Source of the DNA: Devosia sp. Root685
GTDB taxonomy: Bacteria > Pseudomonadota > Alphaproteobacteria > Rhizobiales > Devosiaceae
DNA length: 64,000 nucleotides
Assembly (NCBI RefSeq): GCF_001427875.1
Contig: NZ_LMHK01000002.1
Coordinates: forward strand, 1,113,436-1,177,435
Direction: 5' to 3'
Made by a program: the position numbers and the translations under genes
Shown here: piece after piece, positions 19,333 through 27,404 of the stretch
Layout of the letters: each line of letters begins with the position of its first letter
How positions within the stretch are numbered: position 1 is the stretch's first letter
The notes under the pieces: generated by a model
Seen by the model: the letters and a program-made list of their open reading frames with translations, nothing else
What the model was told of the DNA's origin: nothing
The model's database searches: none

Positions 19333-19713
19333 TCAAGGCGCCTGCTTGACCTTGGCGACGCGCAGGGTGACGGCCCCGATGCCACGATTGACCGTCTCGG
19401 CCAGGGCTTCGAGCTCGCTCGTGGTGAACCCGCCGGTCACGATGATCCACTCCGAATAGATGGGCGTGCTGACGACGGGCGAAGTGACCACCTGGCCATC
19501 GACCAGCAAATCGACCGCCTGGCCCACATGCTGCGTGGTGAATTCGGAAAAGACAGCCTGCCCTTCCGGGGAGAGCCTGATCTTGAGCACGGGCTGGCCG
19601 GTCATGTCGTCCGGCGCCACATCGGCCCTCAGCACATCGAGCGCCAGCGGCTGGGCATAGGCTGAGCCGGACAGGCCAAAAACCAGCAGCAGGGCCAAAA
19701 ACACCGCTCTCAT
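19333..19713 (-). CDS. secreted SecD P1-head-like protein
   Basis: 126-residue exported protein. Signal peptide MRAVFLALLLVFGLSGSAYA, then a small alpha/beta domain with VLRADVAPDDMTGQPVLKIR and TPIYSEWIIVTGGFTTSELEALAE, reminiscent of the P1-head subdomain of SecD. Function is unknown; it may be a periplasmic fold-alike of SecDF. The start ATG overlaps the ymdB stop (ATGA), which fixes the start and indicates coupling. Confidence 0.75.
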   Translation of the reverse strand: MRAVFLALLLVFGLSGSAYAQPLALDVLRADVAPDDMTGQPVLKIRLSPEGQAVFSEFTTQHVGQAVDLLVDGQVVTSPVVSTPIYSEWIIVTGGFTTSELEALAETVNRGIGAVTLRVAKVKQAP

Positions 19714-20540
19714 CGCTCGCCTACAGCGAAAGGCGGAACGGCCTGAGAGAGGGACCCGCCAATACGGACGGGATGGACGCTCAGGGCAAGGCCCGTCCTC
19801 GGATCGGTTTCGACCGCCACGCCGCAAAGCGTTGCTTCGCCTTCGGCGGGGGTAAAGCGCCCATTGGGGATGCCGGTCAGAAAGCGGTTGAGCGGCTCGT
19901 CGGCATCGACCCCGATGATGGAGTCAAAATCCCCGCACATGCCGGCATCGGCCATCAGGGCGGTGCCGCCCTTGAGGATGCGATGGTCGGAGGTAGGGAT
20001 ATGGGTATGGGTACCGACGACCAGGGTTGCCTTGCCATCGAGGAAAAAGCCCATGCCCTGGATTTCCGAGGTCGCCTCGGTGTGAAAATCGACAATGATC
20101 GCGTCGACGACCTCGCCAAGGGGCGCCGCGCCAAGGGCAGCCTCGACGGCGCGGAAGGGATCGTCCATCGGCTGCATGAAAACGCGGCCCAGCGCATTGA
20201 CCACTAGCACCCGATGGCCATTGCGGCCCTCGACCATCATGGCGCCGCGGCCGGGCGCGCCGGGGGCGAAATTGATCGGCCGAATGAGCGTGTTTTCGCG
20301 CTCGATATAGGAGAGCGCCTCGCGCTGGTCAAAGGCATGATCGCCGAGCGTGACGATATCGGCGCCGGCATCGCGCAGCCCGCGAAAATGGGCCTCGGTG
20401 AGGCCGCGGCCATGGCTGGCATTTTCGCCATTGATGACGACGAAATCAAAGCCATAGGTGGCGATGATCCCCGGCAGGCGTTCGGCAATCGCATCGCGGC
20501 CGGATTTGCCGACGACGTCACCGAGAAAGAGAAGTTTCAT
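19710..20540 (-). CDS. YmdB-family metallophosphoesterase (TIGR00282-like)
   Basis: 276-residue phosphodiesterase of the YmdB type, which in Bacillus acts on cyclic nucleotides. Motifs: MKLLFLGDVVGKSGR, VINGENASHGRGL, VTLGDHAFD, FHTEATSE and VGTHTHIPT for metal binding. The ATG at 20540 overlaps the 5-FCL stop (ATGA); a TTG two codons earlier is possible but not needed. Confidence 0.92.
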   Translation of the reverse strand: MKLLFLGDVVGKSGRDAIAERLPGIIATYGFDFVVINGENASHGRGLTEAHFRGLRDAGADIVTLGDHAFDQREALSYIERENTLIRPINFAPGAPGRGAMMVEGRNGHRVLVVNALGRVFMQPMDDPFRAVEAALGAAPLGEVVDAIIVDFHTEATSEIQGMGFFLDGKATLVVGTHTHIPTSDHRILKGGTALMADAGMCGDFDSIIGVDADEPLNRFLTGIPNGRFTPAEGEATLCGVAVETDPRTGLALSVHPVRIGGSLSQAVPPFAVGER

Positions 20541-21121
20541 AAGCAAGCCTCGAAGAATTCGACACCGTCTTCGGTGACGACCGCATCGAGCGGAATATCG
20601 TGTGGTTCGCGCGGAATGTGGTCAAAACCCTGCGCGGCAAAAGCGAGACCAACCAGCATCGGCCTTTTGCGCAGCGACGCGAGAGTACGGTCATAATACC
20701 CCCCGCCATAGCCGAGCCGCGTGCCGGCTTTATCAAAGCCGAGAAGCGGCATGAGGATCAGGTCGGGCTCGGAACGGGGGGCGAGATCGGAGGGCGCCAG
20801 CGTGCCGAAACCGGCTTCGTAAAGCGGCGCATCGGCATGCCAGACGCGAAAATCGAGCGGTTCTTCGACCCCGGAAACGACCGGCAGGATGACGGTTTGT
20901 CCGCCATCCATCAGCCGCACCAGAATGGGCTGGCAATCCACCTCGTCGCGAATGCGCCAATAGCCCGCAATGGCGTCTTCGGGCGCAAAGGCTACCTTGT
21001 CGAAGAAGTGGAAGGAAATGGCATTGGAGGCTTCGGAGCGGAATTGGGGAGAAAGGGCCTCGCGACGCGTCCGGGCCGTTTTGCGCAGCAGGGCCTTTTC
21101 GGCCTCTATTCCGTCTACCAC
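20537..21121 (-). CDS. 5-formyltetrahydrofolate cyclo-ligase
   Basis: ATP-dependent conversion of 5-formyl-THF to 5,10-methenyl-THF, part of folate housekeeping. 194 residues with KTARTRREAL at the N-terminus, PLLGFDKAGTRLGYGGGYYDRTL as the glycine-rich phosphate/folate loop, and PLDAVVTEDG near the C-terminus. The start is GTG at 21121, next to the 6S RNA 3' end; its ribosome site is weak. In many proteobacteria 6S RNA and this gene form one transcript, in agreement with the layout here. Confidence 0.93.
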   Translation of the reverse strand: MVDGIEAEKALLRKTARTRREALSPQFRSEASNAISFHFFDKVAFAPEDAIAGYWRIRDEVDCQPILVRLMDGGQTVILPVVSGVEEPLDFRVWHADAPLYEAGFGTLAPSDLAPRSEPDLILMPLLGFDKAGTRLGYGGGYYDRTLASLRKRPMLVGLAFAAQGFDHIPREPHDIPLDAVVTEDGVEFFEACL

Positions 21122-21129
21122 TCTGCGCG

Positions 21130-21305
21130 CCTGTCTCTAAGACCGTAGGAATCAGGTGCCGCCCTGGCCGTGGGACGAGCGATCCCGGGAACCTACTTAC
21201 GTAGGTGGGCGCCGTATGTCCAAGCCCACGGGCCTGGTCAGGGACAGCTCCCTTAGGATCGATTAAGGCCCCGGGGATATGTGTGTCCTCACGCGCCGGG
21301 CAGCC
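21130..21305 (-). ncRNA. ssrS: 6S RNA
   Basis: The region directly upstream of 5-FCL, the usual site of 6S RNA, folds as a long hairpin with a central bubble. CCTGGCCGTGGG (21163-21174) pairs with CCCACGGGCCTGG (21225-21237), with an apical stem ACCTAC/GTAGGT (21191-21206) and an outer CTAAG/CTTAG pairing (about 21136 and 21252). 6S RNA sequesters sigma-70 RNA polymerase in stationary phase by mimicking an open promoter. Both ends are estimated: the 5' end from the promoter, the 3' end from the gene start. Confidence 0.75.
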
Positions 21306-21311
21306 AACAAG

Positions 21312-21339
21312 ATATAGGCGCTTCGGGAGCGAGGTGCAA
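21312..21339 (-). promoter_or_regulatory. promoter of the 6S RNA / 5-FCL transcript
   Basis: Minus-strand TTGCAC (21334-21339), 16-bp spacer, CTATAT (21312-21317), a good match to the alphaproteobacterial housekeeping promoter. It predicts a transcript start near 21305. Confidence 0.6.
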
Positions 21340-21400
21340 ATGCCGCAACAGCCCCTGCCACACATAATGTGTTATCGACGAAGGGAAGAAAGAACCGAAA

Positions 21401-22141
21401 ATGCGCCATCTCATCGTCGCTTTGTTCTTCACCACCACATTCGCTTCATACAGTGCGTTTGGGCAGAGTTTTTCCGTTCCAACGCCCTCGGAGTCGTTCA
21501 CACTGGAAAAGGCTGGACACTGCAAGGCAGCCAACTGTCCTGCCGTGATCCTACTGAGCGGCGCCAAAGGCTTTGGCGCACCGGCCTATGATCGCATCAC
21601 TGAAGCGCTCAACGCCGCAGGGCTCGACTCCTACCGCCTGCATATCCTTTCGCCAGTAGACCTCGGTGCGATTGCCAATGCCGGCAGTGCAAGAGCACGT
21701 ATTGACTACTATGACCGTCGCTACGCGGTTTGGCAGGCCGGCGTGCGGGCCGCAGCCGCACAATTGGCGTCGATGTCGATGCACGGAGGCAGGGTTGGTC
21801 TTCTCGGCATATCGCTCGGGGCACAGATCGCCATTTCGGCAGTAGCGGACACAGATGCGGTCGATGCGCTGGTTTTGGTCGACGGCGGTTTTCCGGCTGG
21901 CCAAAAAGTCGAAGCTGAATTCCTGCCGCCTCTTCTTCTCGTTTGGGGGGGAAGCGACACCGTTTTCAACCCAAACATCGCGCGCAATCTGCACGAACTG
22001 GCATTAAATCTCGGGAACACTGCCACCCTCGATATCTACGAGGGCGGCTCACATGACTTCTTTCTAAAGGACAACCAAAACGCGGAAAATGCGCAGCGCA
22101 AGGCCGCAGCATTTCTGGCCAACCAGCTTCAAGCTGATTAG
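21401..22141 (+). CDS. secreted dienelactone-hydrolase-like alpha/beta hydrolase
   Basis: 246-residue exported alpha/beta hydrolase. Signal peptide ends near AFGQS; the nucleophile elbow is GISLGAQ (S138), the acid is in VWGGSDT (D186) and the histidine in YEGGSHDFF (H218). Resembles the dienelactone hydrolase family, which attacks lactones or esters; the substrate is unknown. Base composition is slightly less GC-rich than neighbours. It is the only plus-strand gene in this stretch and is divergent from the 6S RNA. Confidence 0.82.
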   Translation: MRHLIVALFFTTTFASYSAFGQSFSVPTPSESFTLEKAGHCKAANCPAVILLSGAKGFGAPAYDRITEALNAAGLDSYRLHILSPVDLGAIANAGSARARIDYYDRRYAVWQAGVRAAAAQLASMSMHGGRVGLLGISLGAQIAISAVADTDAVDALVLVDGGFPAGQKVEAEFLPPLLLVWGGSDTVFNPNIARNLHELALNLGNTATLDIYEGGSHDFFLKDNQNAENAQRKAAAFLANQLQAD

Positions 22142-22146
22142 GCGGC

Positions 22147-23349
22147 CTACTTCTTGAGCGCCTGCACGCCCGGGAGGGGCTTGCCTTCCATCCATTCAAG
22201 GAAGGCGCCGCCGGCGGTGGACACATAGGTCAGGGCGTCCTTGACCCCGGCATGGGCAAGCGCGCTGACCGTATCGCCGCCACCGGCGACGGAGATCAGG
22301 TGGCCGTCATGGGTACGCTTGGCGACGTGCTTGGCGATGGCGACGGTGCCCGCGTCGAACGGCTCCATTTCGAAGGCGCCGACGGGGCCGTTCCAGATGA
22401 CGGTGTGCGCATCATCGATCGCGGCATTGATGCGCTCGATCGACAGGGGGCCGATATCCAAAATCATGCCATCGGGATCGACGGCATCGACGCCATAGAG
22501 GCGGGTCGGCGAATTGGCCTTGAAATGCCAGGAAACGACGGCGTCCACGGGCAGGATGATGGCGCAATTGGCCTTGTCGGCCTTGTCCATGATGCGGCGG
22601 GCGGTATCGGCGAGGTCTTTTTCGCAGAGCGATTTGCCGACGCCGTGGCCCTGGGCAAAAAGGAAAGTGTTGGCCATGCCGCCGCCGATGACGAGGCCGT
22701 CCACTTTGGTGACGAGATTTTCGAGGAGGTCGATCTTGGAGGAAACCTTGGCGCCGCCGACAATGGCCACAACCGGCTTTTTGGGTTTGCCGAGGCCGCG
22801 CTCCAGCGCTTCGAGTTCGCCCTGCATGGCAAGGCCGGCCGCGGCGGGCAGCAGATGGGCCAGAGCTTCGGTCGAGGCATGGGCGCGATGCGCGGCGGAA
22901 AAGGCGTCGTTGACATAGACATCGCCAAGGCTCGCCATGCGCTTGGCAAGCTCGACATCATTGGCTTCTTCGCCCGGATGGAAGCGGGTGTTTTCGAGAA
23001 CGAGAACCGAGCCGGCCGGCGCTTCGTCGATCGCCGCCTTGGCGGCCGAAACATCGACCCAATCGGTGGCGACGAAGCCGACCGGGTGGCCGGTGACATC
23101 GGCTACGGCCGAGCAGACCTGTTCGAGCGAGAATTCAGGATCGACCTTGCCTTTGGGCCGGCCGAAATGGGAAAGCAGCACGGCCTTGCCGTCATGCTTG
23201 ACGATTTCACGGATGGTGGGCAGCAGGCGCTCGATGCGCGTTGCGTCACTCACCTTGCCATCGGCCACGGGAACATTGAGATCGGCTCTGAGGAGCACGA
23301 CCTTGTTGGAGAGGTCGAGTTCGTCGAGAGTCTTGAATTGCGCGGTCAT
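22147..23349 (-). CDS. pgk: phosphoglycerate kinase
   Basis: Transfers phosphate between 1,3-bisphosphoglycerate and ADP in glycolysis/gluconeogenesis. The 400-residue product has [20 protein letters not shown], the hinge and the C-terminal ATP-binding GGGDTVSAL motif. GGAGCCTGTCC precedes the ATG at 23349. Upstream on the same strand lie gap and tkt, with unrelated genes between. Confidence 0.97.
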   Translation of the reverse strand: MTAQFKTLDELDLSNKVVLLRADLNVPVADGKVSDATRIERLLPTIREIVKHDGKAVLLSHFGRPKGKVDPEFSLEQVCSAVADVTGHPVGFVATDWVDVSAAKAAIDEAPAGSVLVLENTRFHPGEEANDVELAKRMASLGDVYVNDAFSAAHRAHASTEALAHLLPAAAGLAMQGELEALERGLGKPKKPVVAIVGGAKVSSKIDLLENLVTKVDGLVIGGGMANTFLFAQGHGVGKSLCEKDLADTARRIMDKADKANCAIILPVDAVVSWHFKANSPTRLYGVDAVDPDGMILDIGPLSIERINAAIDDAHTVIWNGPVGAFEMEPFDAGTVAIAKHVAKRTHDGHLISVAGGGDTVSALAHAGVKDALTYVSTAGGAFLEWMEGKPLPGVQALKK

Positions 23350-23437
23350 GGACAGGCTCCGGAAGGCATACAGAACTTGAGCCTTGGCCTATCAGGTGTG
23401 GATGGATCGGAAAAGCGCCGAGACGAAGATTTGTCGT

Positions 23438-23728
23438 CTAGCTCCCAATGACAAGGTGGCGCATCTGCTGGCCGGCAAGGAATACCAGCGGGCTTAATGC
23501 CGTCCAGGCGGCAAGGCGCACGAGATCATCGACCATGACATGGCGCGCAAAGCCGACGCTCGCCCAGGGCGCCGTGCCGACAAGCCCGACAATGCGCCGG
23601 TGGCGCCTGAAGAGGTAGGCCAGCATCACAACAGCGGGGAGGGCAAGCAGCGTCAGGCTGTCCAAAAGCCCGGCCACGAACCAGGCCAAGGGCAGGGACG
23701 CGTGAAAGCGGCGGGTGAGGTGGAACAT
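23438..23728 (-). CDS. small membrane protein, function unknown
   Basis: 96-residue protein with two or three hydrophobic helices (ASLPLAWFVAGLLDSLTLL, PAVVMLAYLF and about 72-88). No family recognised. The ATG at 23728 has GGAG at the right distance. It is divergent from the MerR-P-loop gene with 127 bp between the starts, the classic geometry of a MerR regulator and its target, so it may be the regulated gene. No catalytic motif is visible. Confidence 0.6.
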   Translation of the reverse strand: MFHLTRRFHASLPLAWFVAGLLDSLTLLALPAVVMLAYLFRRHRRIVGLVGTAPWASVGFARHVMVDDLVRLAAWTALSPLVFLAGQQMRHLVIGS

Positions 23729-23855
23729 GGATCCGCTCCGGGCCTTGCTGACAGCCAAGAAAATAGACCGATTTGGTGACAGGACGTTGACGGGACTTGA
23801 CCCGGACCTTGGGGCCGCCCTGATGGATGAAGGGGTCAAATCTGGAGGTGATTCC

Positions 23856-24827
23856 TTGACCCATCCCGACCAAGTTCTTTCCCCGGCCGAGGCGGCCCGC
23901 GCCTGCGGCATTTCGGCCAAGGCCTTGCGGCTCTATGAGCAGCGCGGCCTGATCGCGCCTGTCCGCAGCGCCAATGGCTGGCGCCACTATGGACCCGGAC
24001 AGATGGCGCGGATCCGCGAGATCGTGGCGCTGCGCGCCCTGGGGCTCAGCCTTGCCCAGATCGCGGCAGTGCTCTCGGGCGAGAGCCATGACCTCGACGA
24101 GGCTCTCGCGGAACACCAGACGCGCCTTGAGGGCAATCTTGCGAGCCTACGGGATGCCATCGAGCGGGTGCGCGTTTGGCGCAATGATCTCAGCCAGGGT
24201 CGGATACCTGATCTTGCCGATCTGGCGACGGGGCAGCCTGCCGTGTCGCTGGCGCTGCCCTGGCCCTGGAATGGCGAAGCTTTCTTAATGAAGAGACTTG
24301 CGCCGGTAACCTACCTTGTCGGGCCGCTCGGCAGCGGCAAGACGCGGCTTGCCATGGCGCTGGCCAACGCGCTGGGCGGGACATTTGTTGGGCTCGACCG
24401 AATAGAGCCAGGCGAGGTGCCAGTGGCGGCCATGCGTGACCTCGACTGGTTGCTGGACGATGGGGCGACGGACAGCCCTGCCCTTCGCGCGGTGCTGACG
24501 GGCATGGTTTTGGAGAAAGAGCGGCCGGTCGTGATCGACTTGCTCGAGGATGGCATGGATGAAGCAACGCAACTGGCGCTGGGTGGCTGGTTGCGGCGGC
24601 GGGGCGCGGGCGATACCCCGCTCGTTGTCATGACGCGATCAAGCGCGGTGCTCGATCTCGATGCGGTGAGCGCCGGACATGCGATCCTTTATTGCCCGCC
24701 CAATCACAGCGTGCCGTTCGAGGTTTTGGCTGTGGCGGGCTCGCCGGGATATGAGAGCGTAAGCAATTGTCTGGGGACGCCGGAAGCGCGGGCGAGGACG
24801 GCGGGGATGGTGGCGCGGATGGGTTAG
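23856..24827 (+). CDS. MerR-type regulator fused to a P-loop NTPase domain
   Basis: 323-residue fusion. Residues 1-70 form a MerR HTH (LSPAEAARACGISAKALRLYEQRGLIAPVR, GWRHYGPGQMARIREI), followed by the MerR dimerisation helix region. Residues ~150-320 carry a P-loop NTPase: Walker A GPLGSGKT (156-163), then FVGLDRIEPGEVP and a Walker B-like VVIDLLEDGMDEATQ. The start is set at TTG 23856 because GGAGGTGA lies directly upstream; an ATG at 23823 would be 11 codons longer but has no good ribosome site. Fusion of HTH and NTPase suggests nucleotide-controlled DNA binding. Confidence 0.8.
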   Translation: MTHPDQVLSPAEAARACGISAKALRLYEQRGLIAPVRSANGWRHYGPGQMARIREIVALRALGLSLAQIAAVLSGESHDLDEALAEHQTRLEGNLASLRDAIERVRVWRNDLSQGRIPDLADLATGQPAVSLALPWPWNGEAFLMKRLAPVTYLVGPLGSGKTRLAMALANALGGTFVGLDRIEPGEVPVAAMRDLDWLLDDGATDSPALRAVLTGMVLEKERPVVIDLLEDGMDEATQLALGGWLRRRGAGDTPLVVMTRSSAVLDLDAVSAGHAILYCPPNHSVPFEVLAVAGSPGYESVSNCLGTPEARARTAGMVARMG

Positions 24828-24848
24828 CGTCGTCCGTATGCGCTGCCC

Positions 24849-24965
24849 CACCCCCTCCCGGCCTCCCCCATCAAGGGGGAGGTGAAGGGACGGTGATTTT
24901 GGCGAGATAGCGCAACATACGCGATGCAGCACCTCCCCCTTGATGGGGGAGGATGGGAGGGGGTG
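24849..24965. repeat. intergenic inverted-repeat element, family A
   Basis: 36-bp arms (24849-24884 and 24930-24965), inverted with 34 of 36 identical bases, surround a 45-bp centre. Each arm holds the palindrome CCTCCCCCATCAAGGGGGAGG. A second copy is at 32680-32823, and a diverged one at 35766-35873. No coding capacity; resembles a non-autonomous mobile palindrome (MITE-like). Confidence 0.8.
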
Positions 24966-24974
24966 TCGGCAAAC

Positions 24975-25505
24975 TCAGTCTCGCGCAAACAGCCCCGGAT
25001 AATCCGTTACCAACCCATCGGCGTCCAGAGTAAGAACCGCCTCGAAATCATCCGACTGAAACCGGAAGTGACCGGCATCGATACGCGTATAAACCTGCTC
25101 GGCGCGCCGGACCTCCATGGTCGTGGCGTCGATCCAGACCATGGCGAATTTTTGGGGTTTTCCGTCCGACCATTCGGTCCGCCAGATGGGCAGGGAATTG
25201 GTCATGGGCGTGGGCCAGATATCGACATCGACGCAGCCCCTAAGCGCGGCAATGGGCTCGGCGCGGTCGTCCGACCAGCCGCCCTCTCCGTCGCAGAACA
25301 ATTCCAGCGCCTGGCCGTCGGCCCGCTCGATCTTGAGGGTGCGCGTATGGCCGTTCTCGTCGAGTTTGATGCGGTAAAAAAGCCCGAAATCATTGCCGAT
25401 GATCGCGCCGCGAATGCGCGTATCGCGGCCATTGGCGATGATGTGGCAATGTTCCAGGGTCTTGAGGTCAAGACCACGCCACCGACAGGACTGATTGAGG
25501 CTCAA
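24975..25505 (-). CDS. putative glycolipid-binding protein (DUF1089-like)
   Basis: 176-residue soluble protein with LNQSCRWRGLDLKTLEHC at the start, then IRGAIIGNDFGLFYRIKLDENGHTR and a C-terminal ADGLVTDYPGLF ending. This matches the putative glycolipid-binding family (PF06475). The TTG at 25505 is preferred because GGGAG is upstream; alternative TTG at 25559 lacks one. No signal peptide. Function is inferred only from the family name. Confidence 0.65.
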   Translation of the reverse strand: MSLNQSCRWRGLDLKTLEHCHIIANGRDTRIRGAIIGNDFGLFYRIKLDENGHTRTLKIERADGQALELFCDGEGGWSDDRAEPIAALRGCVDVDIWPTPMTNSLPIWRTEWSDGKPQKFAMVWIDATTMEVRRAEQVYTRIDAGHFRFQSDDFEAVLTLDADGLVTDYPGLFARD

Positions 25506-25574
25506 AACGCTTCTCCCGACACGCGTTGCATTTGCAGCAAATGTGCGGCGGGAAAGCAAGGGAGAGGCCAGCGA

Positions 25575-26120
25575 TTACAACGGCGGCGTGACGCTGTCGC
25601 GGATGGTGTGGAAGGTGGGGAGCGCGGTTTCGAGCCCGTCTGCATCGGTCACGCAGGAAATCGCCGTACGGCCCTTCGCGGTTTCGACCATGGAGAGGAC
25701 GAGGCGCACATGCTCGGCATTCTTCTGCTTGGGCTGGCCGATGAATTCGTGGCCCTTGTAGCCATGGAGTTCGAAGGCGGCGTCGGAAACGGGTTCGAAG
25801 ATGGACGACATGCCATCCCTCGCCATGGCGATCCAACCGGGCGAGCCGATCTGTTCGTTGATCTTTTCCATGGTCAGGCCGGCATTGGCCGGCACGTCCT
25901 GAAAACTGACCTGGCAGAGATATTTTTCGCCCTGGAGCGGCGCCGGATCGCCCGAGGCGGTTTTCACGCCAAAGGTGACATTGTAGGGCGGCGGCGAAGT
26001 AGTGGGTTCGACGACGAATGTATCGGGCAGGTTTACCGCAAGGCCGGTTGCGTCTTCAGCGGCGAAGGCCGGCGTTGCGAGAACTGCGGTCAGAAGAACC
26101 AGGGAGAAAGCAAAACGCAT
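25575..26120 (-). CDS. secreted protein of unknown function
   Basis: 181-residue exported protein. Signal peptide MRFAFSLVLLTAVLATPAFA, followed by a soluble domain with a single conserved-looking pair of cysteines (YLCQVSFQD, AISCVTDAD), probably disulfide-bonded in the periplasm. No family recognised. Downstream of gap, but a terminator lies between. The ATG at 26120 is chosen for the signal peptide. Confidence 0.7.
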   Translation of the reverse strand: MRFAFSLVLLTAVLATPAFAAEDATGLAVNLPDTFVVEPTTSPPPYNVTFGVKTASGDPAPLQGEKYLCQVSFQDVPANAGLTMEKINEQIGSPGWIAMARDGMSSIFEPVSDAAFELHGYKGHEFIGQPKQKNAEHVRLVLSMVETAKGRTAISCVTDADGLETALPTFHTIRDSVTPPL

Positions 26121-26232
26121 GGCAAAGCCCGGACGGTGATGGTTTTCCCTACGGTTATGCCAAGAGCATGGCAACAAGACGATTGGCCAAATGGTCGCCC
26201 TTTTTGGGCTCGTCCTCAAAACACCCACCGCG

Positions 26233-26260
26233 TGTCACCCCGACCTAAAGCGGGGTGACA
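26233..26260. repeat. short palindromic repeat, REP-like
   Basis: TGTCACCCCG and CGGGGTGACA, perfect 10-bp arms around an 8-base loop. Related in core sequence to the longer element at 57552-57622. Confidence 0.6.
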
Positions 26261-26292
26261 ATCGAGTTGTTGGTGGCCTGGGTGCACAAGCC

Positions 26293-26325
26293 AAAAGAAA
26301 AAAGGGCGCCTTGCGGCGCCCTTTC
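26293..26325 (-). terminator. rho-independent terminator after gap
   Basis: On the minus strand AAAGGGCGCC/GGCGCCCTTT with loop GCAA followed by TTTTCTTTT, immediately past the gap stop codon at 26348. Confidence 0.85.
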
Positions 26326-26347
26326 ATTTCCGCTTGGCAAAAACCGC

Positions 26348-27355
26348 TTAGAGCGTCTTGCCCAGCGCCACGGCCGTGTCGGCCATGCGGTTGGAAAAAC
26401 CCCATTCGTTATCGTACCAGGAAAGGACGGAGACGAAATTGCCGTCCATCACCTTGGTCTGGTCGAGCGCCACGGTCGAGGAATGCGGATCGTGGTTGAA
26501 GTCGATGGAAACGTTGGGCTGCTCGGTATAGCCGAGCACGTTCTTGAGCTCGCCATCCGCATAGCGCTTCACGGCCGCGTTGATCTCGTCGGCGGTCACA
26601 TTGCGCTTGGAGATGAATTTCAGATCGACGCAGGAGACGTTCGGGGTCGGCACGCGGATCGAAACGCCGTCGAGCTTGCCCTTGAGTTCGGGCAGCACGA
26701 GGCCAATGGCCTTGGCAGCGCCGGTCGAGGTCGGGATCTGCGAAAGGGCTGCAGCGCGGCCGCGATAGAGATCCTTGTGCATGGTGTCGAGGGTCGGCTG
26801 GTCACCGGTATAGGAATGGATGGTGGTCATCATCCCCTTTTCGATGCCGAATTCCTTGTGCAGCACATAGGCGAGCGGCGCGAGGCAGTTCGTCGTGCAC
26901 GAGGCGTTGGAGATCACCACGTCGTCCTTGGTGAGGGAGGCGTGGTTGATGCCATAGACGATGGTCTTGTCAGCGCCGTCGCCGGGAGCGGAGATGATCA
27001 CCTTCTTGGCGCCGGCCTTGAGATGGGCCGAGGCTTTTTCCTTGGAGGTGAAAATGCCGGTGCATTCGAGCGCGATGTCGACATTCATGGCGGCATGCGG
27101 CAGCTCGGCGGGATCGCGCACGGCGGTCACCTTGATCGGGCCACGGCCGACGTCGATGGTGTCGCCCGATACCGTCACCTTGTGGGGGAAGCGGCCATGA
27201 ACGCTATCGAAGCGCAGGAGATGCGCATTGGTCTCGACCGGACCGAGATCGTTGATGGCAACAACTTCGATATCGGTGCGGCCGGATTCGATGATGGCAC
27301 GCAGGATATTGCGGCCGATACGGCCAAAACCATTGATGGCGACGCGAACTGCCAT
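26348..27355 (-). CDS. gap: glyceraldehyde-3-phosphate dehydrogenase, type I
   Basis: NAD(P)-dependent oxidation of glyceraldehyde-3-phosphate. 335 residues, Rossmann start [16 protein letters not shown], catalytic loop [12 protein letters not shown] with the nucleophilic cysteine at 153, and the family end [20 protein letters not shown] precedes the ATG at 27355. It lies 49 bp downstream of tkt with no terminator in between, giving a tkt-gap operon. Confidence 0.97.
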   Translation of the reverse strand: MAVRVAINGFGRIGRNILRAIIESGRTDIEVVAINDLGPVETNAHLLRFDSVHGRFPHKVTVSGDTIDVGRGPIKVTAVRDPAELPHAAMNVDIALECTGIFTSKEKASAHLKAGAKKVIISAPGDGADKTIVYGINHASLTKDDVVISNASCTTNCLAPLAYVLHKEFGIEKGMMTTIHSYTGDQPTLDTMHKDLYRGRAAALSQIPTSTGAAKAIGLVLPELKGKLDGVSIRVPTPNVSCVDLKFISKRNVTADEINAAVKRYADGELKNVLGYTEQPNVSIDFNHDPHSSTVALDQTKVMDGNFVSVLSWYDNEWGFSNRMADTAVALGKTL

Positions 27356-27404
27356 GTTTTAACGCTCCTAGAGGGGAGAAAGGAGAAAGGGAGGCGCGGC
27401 TCTC

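Noticed and set aside
24841..24970. CRISPR-like repeat
   Set aside because: It is a single inverted-repeat element, not several direct repeats with spacers; no cas gene.
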